Positions 1 through 6,106 of a stretch of 8,323 nt of DNA are shown here, piece after piece (within the stretch, counting starts at the first letter, position 1; each line of letters begins with the position of its first letter). This DNA is from DATAMF01 sp964472565. Lineage in GTDB: Bacteria > Chloroflexota > Anaerolineae > Aggregatilineales > Aggregatilineaceae. The notes below the pieces were generated by a model. The model saw nothing but the letters and a program-made list of their open reading frames with translations. It had not been told where the DNA came from and made no database searches. The position numbers and the translations under genes were made by a program. The DNA lies in the NCBI GenBank assembly GCA_964472565.1, contig CAYYNB010000224.1, forward strand, positions 1 to 8,323. The letters are read 5' to 3'.

Positions 1-175
1 AACGACAATCGCCGCCACTTAATGCCAAAAAGTCCGACTTCCTGCCAGAATCTCGCCCTCTTCCGAGGTGGTTCTTCCCTCAAAATCGTCAAAAAGGGGA
101 TCAAAGGGGGGCGGGGGGTATCACACACACGGCTTTCCTGAAGTATAAAAAAAGTGTAACAAATCTGAAATCTCA
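1..175. other. Leading region without a supported gene
   Basis: I see no convincing gene here. A plus frame is open from the edge to about 141, another to about 202, and a minus frame is open from about position 91 down to the edge. None has a recognisable start, ribosome binding site or protein motif. The minus frame could be the beginning of a gene continuing off the left side, but its residues give no family I can name. The most striking content is the G-rich tract at 96-118, listed separately. The rest looks like an upstream intergenic region of the secreted protein gene. Confidence 0.5.
96..118 (+). other. G-rich tract
   Basis: Runs of four (96-99), six (106-111) and six (113-118) guanines are separated by ATCAAA and by a single C. 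Three runs are one short of the classic four-run three-tetrad G-quadruplex. A two-tetrad or intermolecular fold would be possible. It lies about 60 bp upstream of the -35 box of the secreted protein gene. No function can be assigned from sequence. Confidence 0.4.
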
Positions 176-204
176 TTCACAAACGACCATTTTTCCTATA
201 TGAT
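176..204 (+). promoter_or_regulatory. Sigma70-like promoter of the secreted protein gene
   Basis: TTCACA at 176-181 and TATGAT at 199-204 each differ from consensus at one position and are separated by 17 bp. Transcription would begin near 211, giving a leader of about 32 nt before the ATG at 244. This is one of the best-matched promoters in the window. Confidence 0.65.
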
Positions 205-243
205 TGGCGGTGCGTGTTTTTTTTCACTATCGGAGGATTTTTC

Positions 244-1161
244 ATGTCACGCAAGTTTAGTTCCATGGTGTTAATCGCCGTTCTTCTCACGATGACTATT
301 TTTACAGCCGTTCCCGCTCAGGCACAGGATAACGAAGGCGAAGAACTCGCCCCTTGTACGGCTGAAGAACTGGCGCTGCTCGATACCCTTATCACCGATG
401 TGCTCCAGCAGTTTGGTGCCGCTGCGCAGACAGTGACCGAACCTGCTGCTTTTGAAGATTTTGTCAATCTGGCGCTTGCCTACGAAACGGTGGCGGGTTA
501 TCTGCACACTGAAGTGCTTCCCCAAATGCCCACCTGCATCGATGGCAAATACATGAGCATCGTACTGACCGATACGTTGGATATTGCCTCGCTCACCAAT
601 GCCCTTATCGCGATTGGCGTTTCCGAAGCTGAAACCGACACAGAAGCCGCCGATGCCTATATGGCGCTCGCCACCACCTTCGCCGATTCCCTGGTTGAAT
701 CGCAGGATGCCTTGACATCGAGCATCGCCTCGATCAAAGCCGGAACCGCGATGGAAGCGTGGCTGCCCGCTTGCACTGAGGAAGAACTGACCTCGGAAAG
801 CGCCGCTGAATACGAAGCCTATTTCACCACGTATTTTGAAGAAATCGAACCGGCGGTCAACGAAGACTTCAATGATGATGGCGCACTGACCAATGAATCC
901 CTGCTCCTGATGGCGCAGTCGGTGGACGAACTCGATAAACTGAGCGATGAACTGTCGGCTTGTGAACCCATCGTATCGGGCGCGTTTGTTATCTACCGTA
1001 TCTATCTGGAATCAGCGATCATGAGTGCGTACATGCGCCTCACGGCTATCGCTCCCGACCAGTCCGAGTCGATTACAGCGCTCTCAATGGGTCGTTTCGT
1101 CTGGATGAATGAACTGTTTGAACAGTATCGTCCCGTCGAAGAAGAAGCAGCAGCCGAATAG
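244..1161 (+). CDS. Secreted acidic protein with two Cys-bounded repeats, function unknown
   Basis: This 305-residue protein belongs to no family I recognise. The start at 244 is chosen because GGAGG lies at 232-236, and because the signal peptide then begins correctly (MSRKFSS, hydrophobic core at about 8-23, AQA cleavage motif at 25-27). A GTG 30 nt upstream has no such support. The mature part is strongly acidic and probably largely helical. It holds exactly four cysteines: C38, C98, C177 and C240. C38 and C177 both begin a CTxEEL-like motif, and the spacings C38-C98 (60) and C177-C240 (63) nearly match, which suggests two diverged copies of one domain of about 95 residues, each probably closed by a disulfide. 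No lipobox, membrane anchor or enzyme motif is visible, so a soluble extracytoplasmic protein is expected. The gene is monocistronic, with its own promoter and terminator. Confidence 0.85.
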   Translation: MSRKFSSMVLIAVLLTMTIFTAVPAQAQDNEGEELAPCTAEELALLDTLITDVLQQFGAAAQTVTEPAAFEDFVNLALAYETVAGYLHTEVLPQMPTCIDGKYMSIVLTDTLDIASLTNALIAIGVSEAETDTEAADAYMALATTFADSLVESQDALTSSIASIKAGTAMEAWLPACTEEELTSESAAEYEAYFTTYFEEIEPAVNEDFNDDGALTNESLLLMAQSVDELDKLSDELSACEPIVSGAFVIYRIYLESAIMSAYMRLTAIAPDQSESITALSMGRFVWMNELFEQYRPVEEEAAAE

Positions 1162-1180
1162 TTCGTAGTGTGTTTGTTCA

Positions 1181-1213
1181 GCCCGCGACTTCAAAACGAG
1201 TCGCGGGCTTTTT
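1181..1213 (+). terminator. Intrinsic terminator after the secreted protein gene
   Basis: A perfect 10-bp stem (GCCCGCGACT at 1181-1190 with AGTCGCGGGC at 1199-1208) encloses an 8-nt loop and is followed directly by five T at 1209-1213. It lies 19 bp after the stop codon. On the minus strand the same hairpin sits just past the stop of the phosphodiesterase gene but lacks a T-run after it, so it should act mainly on plus-strand transcripts. Confidence 0.9.
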
Positions 1214-1215
1214 AG

Positions 1216-2049
1216 TTATAAATACTGCCGCAGCGCTGCATTCTCCCGCAGCTTAGCTTCAACCGGCAGCTTCGCCGCTCGCAGCGCCTCCACCATATCT
1301 TTTGCCGAAAAGCGCTCGCGCTTTCCATTCCAGCATTCATCGGCCAGTTCCAGAAGCACGTTGACCACCCCCTCCGGCGCGAGTGGTCGCAGTTCCGACC
1401 AGATCCATTCCCGCTGCGCGAATAATTCCGGTTCGGCAATCAACTGGTTATAATGTCGCTCCGTAGCCGCGAATCCTGCGGCATCAAAGATCGGCTGGTG
1501 AACGTCCAGCGTGTTCAGATCATAATGGATGATCTGCGGCGCTTGCCCCGCCTCGACGGTCATCACCGCCACCGTTTGGATCAGTTGTTTCGACCATGGA
1601 TTCCCCGCTGCAATCCCCCCCGGATTAACCAGCAGAATGTTCTCGTAAGTCAGCAGCATTGGAATATGCAGATGCCCAAATACAATGATCTCCGCGCCGT
1701 GTTCCCGCGCGAACGTCGCGCGCCGTTGCAGCTTGGGTTCCCACGGATTGGTTCGGCTTGCCAACTCTTCCGCCCGAACCGGATAATGTGCATGGGTCAG
1801 CACGATCCGGTGTCCCGCCGCGACAATCGTTTGCAGATACGGCAGCGCCGCCGTAGCCTCAGCCGTTTCATCGTTGCCATGCACCGCCGCGACAGGTGCG
1901 ATCCGGCTCAACTCGTCCAGCACCCACAGCTTGCCCACGTCGCCCGCGTGCAGAATCAAATCCACCCCGTCGAACAGCTTAAAAACAGCCGCCGGAATCT
2001 GCTTCCACCGTTCCGGCATATGCGTATCCGAGATCAATCCTATTCGCAA
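1216..2049 (-). CDS. Calcineurin-like metallophosphoesterase (YfcE/MJ0936-type) with C-terminal extension
   Basis: A 277-residue cytoplasmic phosphodiesterase or phosphatase using a two-metal centre. The ligand motifs appear in the right order: D8-T-H10, G36-D37, G58-N59-D60, T85-H86-A87-H88, G125-H126-L127-H128, then the N142-P-G-G turn common in YfcE/MJ0936 proteins. That core ends near residue 180. Family members are typically about 160-180 residues, so the remaining roughly 95 residues (W216, W218 and W240 among them) form an extra, probably helical domain that I do not recognise. The start is a TTG at 2049-2047. It is supported by GGAG at 2061-2058 with 8-nt spacing and by the D-x-H motif beginning at residue 8, as in relatives. 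Nearby ATG and GTG codons are out of frame. The gene diverges from endonuclease V across 48 bp. The substrate cannot be read from sequence; YfcE relatives hydrolyse phosphodiesters in vitro. Confidence 0.88.
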   Translation of the reverse strand: MRIGLISDTHMPERWKQIPAAVFKLFDGVDLILHAGDVGKLWVLDELSRIAPVAAVHGNDETAEATAALPYLQTIVAAGHRIVLTHAHYPVRAEELASRTNPWEPKLQRRATFAREHGAEIIVFGHLHIPMLLTYENILLVNPGGIAAGNPWSKQLIQTVAVMTVEAGQAPQIIHYDLNTLDVHQPIFDAAGFAATERHYNQLIAEPELFAQREWIWSELRPLAPEGVVNVLLELADECWNGKRERFSAKDMVEALRAAKLPVEAKLRENAALRQYL

Positions 2050-2072
2050 TTCACCCGCTCCATCGTTATAGT
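2043..2072 (+). promoter_or_regulatory. Possible promoter for endonuclease V
   Basis: TATAGT at 2067-2072 is a fair -10 box, and TTCGCA at 2043-2048 is a weak -35 box at 18-bp spacing. Transcription would start near 2079, just ahead of the AAGGAG at 2084-2089. The -35 would lie inside the first codons of the divergent phosphodiesterase gene, so the two genes would share regulatory DNA. Confidence 0.35.
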
Positions 2073-2097
2073 TTTGAATTCACAAGGAGATTATCTT

Positions 2098-2775
2098 ATG
2101 CCTGTCCATATCACGGAACTGCATTCCTGGGACCTCGCGCCCGACAAAGCCATCGCCTTGCAGCGTGACCTTGCCACTCGGATTATCACCGACCAGCCGC
2201 TCGATCTGCCCAATCTCAAATTGGTTGGCGGTGTGGATGTCAGCGTAAAAAATCAGGTCAGTCAGGCGGCGGTGGTCGTGCTGCGCTACCCCGAACTGGA
2301 TGTGATCGAAGTCGCCCGCGCTACCCGCCCAACCACTTTTCCCTATATTCCCGGCCTGCTGTCCTTCCGTGAAGGTGCGGTTATTCTGGACGCCATGCGC
2401 CAGCTCCAGGCCACGCCCGATGTCTTCATTTTTGACGGCATGGGCACAGCCCACCCGCGCCGCATCGGGATCGCGTGTCATATCGGGTTGTTCATCGATC
2501 TTCCTACTGTTGGCTGCGGCAAAAGTTGGCTGCTTGGCACCCACGCAGAACTGCCCGCGTCCAAAGGATCGTGGCGCGAACTGAACCATCGTGGCGAAAC
2601 CATCGGTGTGGTGCTCCGCACCCGTGATCATGTCAGCCCGGTTTATGTCTCCGTCGGTCATCGTGCCACGCTCGACACCTCCCGCGAACTCGTCATGTGC
2701 TGCGCTACCCGCTACCGTTTGCCAGAGCCGACTCGCGCCGCGCACGACGCCGCCGGGCAACTTACCCTGTTTTAA
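2098..2775 (+). CDS. nfi: Endonuclease V (deoxyinosine 3'-endonuclease)
   Basis: A 225-residue DNA repair nuclease that cuts the second phosphodiester bond 3' of deoxyinosine, the product of adenine deamination. All family landmarks are visible: the GGVDVS strand with metal-binding D47, the PYIPG wedge (Y83) followed by FRE with catalytic E92, FDGMG with D113 then the HPRRxG segment, GKSWL with K142, and SPVYVSVGHR at 181-189. Conserved H216 sits near the C-terminus. Length matches bacterial homologues. The start at 2098 is set by AAGGAG at 2084-2089 with 8-nt spacing. The same frame is open far upstream, but only antisense to the phosphodiesterase gene. No partner genes for base deamination repair lie nearby, and the gene appears to be transcribed alone. 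Confidence 0.95.
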   Translation: MPVHITELHSWDLAPDKAIALQRDLATRIITDQPLDLPNLKLVGGVDVSVKNQVSQAAVVVLRYPELDVIEVARATRPTTFPYIPGLLSFREGAVILDAMRQLQATPDVFIFDGMGTAHPRRIGIACHIGLFIDLPTVGCGKSWLLGTHAELPASKGSWRELNHRGETIGVVLRTRDHVSPVYVSVGHRATLDTSRELVMCCATRYRLPEPTRAAHDAAGQLTLF

Positions 2776-2789
2776 CATTCGGTCTCGTT

Positions 2790-2811
2790 GGGGCGATTCA
2801 TGCATCGCCCC
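2790..2811. repeat. Inverted repeat between convergent genes
   Basis: GGGGCGAT (2790-2797) and ATCGCCCC (2804-2811) form a perfect 8-bp stem around a 6-nt loop, in the 47-bp gap between the ends of endonuclease V and the PLP enzyme gene. No T-run follows on either strand; A residues at 2815-2820 are on the plus strand. It may mark the transcript ends of both genes, but it is not a standard intrinsic terminator. Confidence 0.5.
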
Positions 2812-2822
2812 CTGAAAAAATA

Positions 2823-4022
2823 TTACCCGATCTGGTCCAACGCCTGGAACAAATCCCGCTGCAAATCGTCAGGATGCTCTATTCCCACCGACAGCCGGAT
2901 CAGGTTCGGCGGCACGCCGCGCTCCAAAAACTGTTCTTCGGTCAGTGTGGCTGCTAACATCGCCGCCGGTTGGACGGCAATCGTATGGATTCCGCCCAGG
3001 CTCGCCGCGCAGTCGATCAATTGCAGTTTGCTGAGAAATTCTCCTGCAACCGCGTAGCCGCCGTGCAGTTCAAAGCTTAACATCCCCGTGAAGCCCGCCA
3101 TCTGCGCTTTTGCCAGTTCATATTGGGGATGATCCTCCAATCCCGGATAGTACACCGTTTTGACCTTTGGATGACCGGCCAGCGCCCGCGCGATGATCAA
3201 CGCATTTTCGTTATGTTTTTCGACGCGTAACCGCAGCGTCCGCAGCCCACGCAGCAGCAGCCAGCTATCAAAGGCGTTCAGTGCTGCGCCAATGGTCAAA
3301 GACGTGCGCCACACCCGTTCGATCATTTCCGCGCTGCCCACAATCACCCCGGCGATCAGATCATGGTGTCCGCCGAGATACTTGGTTGCGCTGTGATACA
3401 CCAGATCAATCCCGTAGTCGAGCGGCCTCTGGTTGATCGGTGTCGCAAACGTGTTATCCGCAATAGTCACAATACCGCGCGTTTTGGCGAGCGCTGCCAC
3501 CGCTTGAATATCGGTGAGCAGCATCAACGGATTGGTCGGCGTTTCAACCATAATCAGCTTGGTATTGGGCCGAATCGCGGCTTCAAACGCGCCCACATCG
3601 GTCTGATCGACAAACGTCGTTTCGACGCCATATTTGGACATCAGCTTTTCAAACAGCCCAATCGTCCCGCCGTAATGCACTTTTTGTGCGACCACGTGCG
3701 CGCCCGCTTCCAACAGCGCGAACGCCATCGTGCTCATCGCGCCCATACCCGATCCGGTTAGCAGGGCTTTTTCGCCGCCCTCCAGCGCCGCGATCACCGC
3801 CTGGACATGTTCATGGGTTGGGTTGCCGTACCGCGCATAAAACCGGGGATGCTGCGGTTCGGTAGCCATCTCCATAAATTCTTCAGCGGAGTGTGACACA
3901 AAAGTGGATGTTTGGAAGATCGGCGGCGCAAGCGAGGCGGTCTCACCAACATATTTATCGGCGTGAATCGCGCGGGTTTCGGGAGCAAGGTCCTCCCACG
4001 AGAACGCATCGGTAGTCATCAT
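2823..4022 (-). CDS. Trans-sulfuration family PLP enzyme (cystathionine gamma-synthase/lyase-like)
   Basis: A 399-residue cytosolic fold-type I PLP enzyme of the Cys/Met metabolism family, which acts on homoserine esters, cystathionine, methionine or cysteine. Visible features are Y62-x-R64-Y65-GNPT (contacts the neighbouring subunit's cofactor), SGMGA at 91-95 (phosphate loop), Y117 (ring stacking), D189-N190 (pyridine nitrogen), the SATK motif with Schiff-base K214, and R376-LSVG (substrate carboxylate). The start is ATG 4022, or ATG 4019 one codon later; AAGGA at 4032-4028 serves both. Length fits the family. Exact reaction is uncertain: the residue before G119 is Gly, not the Cys of methionine gamma-lyases, and the usual ESL...MTH segment reads HTI...MLA at 346-357. 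No other sulfur gene is adjacent; the divergent neighbour is an exporter. Confidence 0.9.
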   Translation of the reverse strand: MMTTDAFSWEDLAPETRAIHADKYVGETASLAPPIFQTSTFVSHSAEEFMEMATEPQHPRFYARYGNPTHEHVQAVIAALEGGEKALLTGSGMGAMSTMAFALLEAGAHVVAQKVHYGGTIGLFEKLMSKYGVETTFVDQTDVGAFEAAIRPNTKLIMVETPTNPLMLLTDIQAVAALAKTRGIVTIADNTFATPINQRPLDYGIDLVYHSATKYLGGHHDLIAGVIVGSAEMIERVWRTSLTIGAALNAFDSWLLLRGLRTLRLRVEKHNENALIIARALAGHPKVKTVYYPGLEDHPQYELAKAQMAGFTGMLSFELHGGYAVAGEFLSKLQLIDCAASLGGIHTIAVQPAAMLAATLTEEQFLERGVPPNLIRLSVGIEHPDDLQRDLFQALDQIG

Positions 4023-4122
4023 CTTTTTCCTTTTCCCAGACAATCTGCGTCTCAGTGTAGCGGAAGCGGTTGCGGCCCGTCGATAACCAACTAGGGCCGC
4101 ATTCCAAACCGAACCAACCCCA

Positions 4123-4151
4123 TTGATTGCGCTCAGGTTCTCGGTTAGAAT
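4123..4151 (+). promoter_or_regulatory. Promoter of the MFS transporter gene
   Basis: TTGATT at 4123-4128 and TAGAAT at 4146-4151 are separated by 17 bp and lie about 40 bp upstream of the GTG start. Transcription would begin near 4158, giving a leader of about 33 nt that includes AAGGA at 4177-4181. The rest of the 168-bp divergent spacer (4023-4190) shows no good promoter for the PLP enzyme gene. A TACACT-like -10 on the minus strand (4059-4054) lacks a matching -35. Confidence 0.6.
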
Positions 4152-4190
4152 GGCGCAGATGCGCATTTGCACAATTAAGGAATACATATC

Positions 4191-5459
4191 GTGAGCGGCA
4201 TTTGGAGTCGAGTTCCGCGTTACCCAACGCAAATCTGGCTGCTGTTTTGGGGCACGCTAACGGGCAGCATTGGGCAGAGTATTGTCTGGCCGTTTTTGGT
4301 AATCGTCATCCGCGAACGTGTGCATGTGCCGTTAACCACCGTTACCCTGCTTTTTACGCTGCAATCCGTTGCCGGATTTGCGGCCACAACCGTGCTTGGC
4401 CCGATGATGGATCGTTTTGGGCGCAAACGGGCGATGTTGGTGGGCTTAATTTCCAGCGGACTGGTGCTCGCCGCAATGAGTCAGGCCAATACGCTGGCGA
4501 TGTGGGCGGTGCTGCTTCCAGCCTATGGCATGGTCAACACCATGTTTCGCATCGGCAGTTATGCGATGGTTGCCGATCTGGTCGAACCCCAGCGGCGCGC
4601 CGATACCTATGCGTTGCTGCGCATGGGTGACAATCTAGGGATCGTTATCGGCCCGACCATTGGCGGTTTTCTGGCCTCCGCCACCTATGCCCTGTCCTAT
4701 CTTTTAGCCGCCAGCACGCAGTTTATTCTCTTTGTTTTCGTCGTGATGATCGTCCACGAGACGCTGCCCCAGCGCAACCCATCTCAATCCGGCCTGATGC
4801 TCACGCCGCCCAAAGGATCGAGCGGCTATGGCCCGCTGCTGCATGACTGGACATTTCTCCGGGTTTGGGGTTTGTATATCCTGGTCAATATCGCCAGTTC
4901 AATGGTGTTTGTGCTGCTGGGTGCCTATATGAAGGAGAACTTCGGCATTCAGGAAAATGATTATGGAAAAGTCATTGGAGCGAATGCTGCGATGGTGGTT
5001 TTGTTCCAGTTCACCGTCACTCGTTATACGATCAAACATTCACCGCTGCCTATCATTGGCATCGGTGCGCTGTTTTATGCGTCAGGCCTGTTTATTTATG
5101 CCATCAGCCAGGGCTTCTACGGCTTTTTGTTCGGTATGATGGTGATGACCTGCGGCGAATTGATGATTTCTCCGACCACTACCGCGCTGGTTGCCAACAT
5201 TGCGCCGCCGGAAATGCGCGCGCGCTATATGGGCGCCTTTGCGCTTTCGTTCCGCGTCGGCGCCGGAATCGGTCCCGTTTTGGGCGGCCTCCTGAGCGAT
5301 AACATTGCGCCGGTTGCGATCTGGTATGGCGGGATGGTGTTCTGCCTTATCGCGGCGGCAGGTTATTTTATACTGGTCCGCCAATCGTCAGCCAATCCCG
5401 CCATACAGCCGTTGCAGTTGCAGCCCGTTTCCAACGAAACTTCCCCCGGAGATCGGTAG
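4191..5459 (+). CDS. MFS transporter, DHA1 (drug:H+ antiporter)-like
   Basis: A 422-residue inner-membrane protein with about 12 hydrophobic segments in two halves, split by a polar loop at about 190-218. The loop 2-3 signature GPMMDRFGRKR (70-80) is the MFS motif A. The segment GDNLGIVIGPTIGGF (147-160) resembles the motif C of proton antiporters, and its counterpart appears in the second half as RVGAGIGPVLGG (355-366). The GELMISP segment near 322-328, followed by the YMGAF region, is reminiscent of MdtH/YttB-type exporters. The likely role is proton-driven efflux of a small molecule; the substrate cannot be told. The GTG start has AAGGA at 4177-4181 with 9-nt spacing and lies behind a good promoter. 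The tail after about 400 is polar, rich in Gln, Pro and Ser, and cytoplasmic. Confidence 0.88.
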   Translation: MSGIWSRVPRYPTQIWLLFWGTLTGSIGQSIVWPFLVIVIRERVHVPLTTVTLLFTLQSVAGFAATTVLGPMMDRFGRKRAMLVGLISSGLVLAAMSQANTLAMWAVLLPAYGMVNTMFRIGSYAMVADLVEPQRRADTYALLRMGDNLGIVIGPTIGGFLASATYALSYLLAASTQFILFVFVVMIVHETLPQRNPSQSGLMLTPPKGSSGYGPLLHDWTFLRVWGLYILVNIASSMVFVLLGAYMKENFGIQENDYGKVIGANAAMVVLFQFTVTRYTIKHSPLPIIGIGALFYASGLFIYAISQGFYGFLFGMMVMTCGELMISPTTTALVANIAPPEMRARYMGAFALSFRVGAGIGPVLGGLLSDNIAPVAIWYGGMVFCLIAAAGYFILVRQSSANPAIQPLQLQPVSNETSPGDR

Positions 5460-5474
5460 CGTTCTCCAGGGGAA
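5441..5474. terminator. Hairpin over the MFS stop codon, possible convergent terminator
   Basis: A 12-position stem pairs 5441-5452 with 5463-5474, with a single C/A mismatch (5447 with 5468) and a 10-nt loop. The TAG stop of the transporter (5457-5459) lies in the loop, and the converging protease gene ends six bases further on, at 5480. No clear T-run follows on either strand, so it may stop transcription weakly, or serve as a shared 3'-end stabilising structure. Confidence 0.45.
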
Positions 5475-5479
5475 AACGG

Positions 5480-6073
5480 TTACGGATGCAGACTCTGTTT
5501 CAGAAATACCTTGACGGCGTGAACCGGAATTGCAAACCCCACATCCGGCCCGGCGATCATGGTATTGATCCCGACCAGGCGGCCATCGACATCCACCAGC
5601 GGCCCACCCGAATGCCCAGGCCGCATGTGTAAATCGACCACAATCCATTCATGTTGGGCGCGCGGCACATCGGGCAGATTCGCGCCCATGCCGATCACGA
5701 TCCCGCTGGTTACGGCTCCCTGCACGCCCCACGGATGCCCCACTGCGATCACCCAGTCACCGGCGCGCAGCCGTTTGGAATTGCCCAACTCGATGCAGGG
5801 TAAATCGTGCGCATCAACGGCCAGCGCCGCCACATCGCGCTCCGAATCAGCGGCCAGCACATCGGCGGGTAAAGTTCGGCCATCGGGCAGTGATACTTTC
5901 AGTCCGTGATGCCCGGCGACGACATGCGCATTGGTGATGATCAATCCATCAGGATGCCAGATCGTACCTGCGCCGAAGCCGCGCCCGCCGTTGCTGATCT
6001 GCACTAATCCGTGCTGAGCGGATTCGACAGCTTTGGTCAGGCTGTGATTGATTTGTTCTAAAACGCTTTCCAT
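5480..6073 (-). CDS. Trypsin-like serine protease (S1C/HtrA-like) without PDZ domain
   Basis: A 197-residue chymotrypsin-fold protease. The catalytic triad is readable: H50 in TNAHVV, D80 in ERDVAAL, and S155 in PGHSGGPL, followed by the GFAIP segment (179-183) typical of the HtrA/DegP protease domain. Position 154 is His, where HtrA proteins usually have Asn. The protein ends directly after the protease domain, so it has no PDZ domain. The N-terminus (MESVLEQINHS) is polar, with no signal peptide or membrane helix, which places the enzyme in the cytoplasm. The start is backed by GGAG at 6085-6082 with 8-nt spacing. It lies 33 bp downstream of a PDZ-bearing relative and should be on the same transcript. 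The two proteins share little beyond the catalytic regions, so if one copied the other the event was old. Substrate unknown. Confidence 0.9.
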   Translation of the reverse strand: MESVLEQINHSLTKAVESAQHGLVQISNGGRGFGAGTIWHPDGLIITNAHVVAGHHGLKVSLPDGRTLPADVLAADSERDVAALAVDAHDLPCIELGNSKRLRAGDWVIAVGHPWGVQGAVTSGIVIGMGANLPDVPRAQHEWIVVDLHMRPGHSGGPLVDVDGRLVGINTMIAGPDVGFAIPVHAVKVFLKQSLHP

Positions 6074-6106
6074 GGTTTCCGCTCCGCCAGATGCATCCAG
6101 GCCGTG

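Noticed and set aside
1..93. Minus-strand open frame at the left edge (ends RFWQEVGLFGIKWRR...), considered as the start of a gene leaving the window
   Set aside because: No clear start codon with a ribosome binding site, too short to recognise; the resemblance to endonuclease-like (DUF559) sequences is too slight.
1453..2097. Open plus-strand frame running straight into endonuclease V, suggesting a 440-residue fusion
   Set aside because: It is antisense to the phosphodiesterase gene, its residues are Arg/His/Pro-rich with no motif, and endonuclease V has its own strong ribosome binding site at 2084-2089.
2080..2805. Minus-strand open frame of 241 residues opposite endonuclease V
   Set aside because: It is the antisense shadow of a gene with every family motif; no recognisable domain or good ribosome binding site.
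3363..3761. Plus-strand open frame of 132 residues inside the PLP enzyme gene
   Set aside because: Antisense to well-conserved cofactor motifs; composition is that of a shadow frame.
4023..4232. N-terminal extension of the PLP enzyme by 70 residues
   Set aside because: The added residues match nothing in the family, overlap the divergent transporter start and its promoter, and ATG 4022 has an adequate ribosome binding site.
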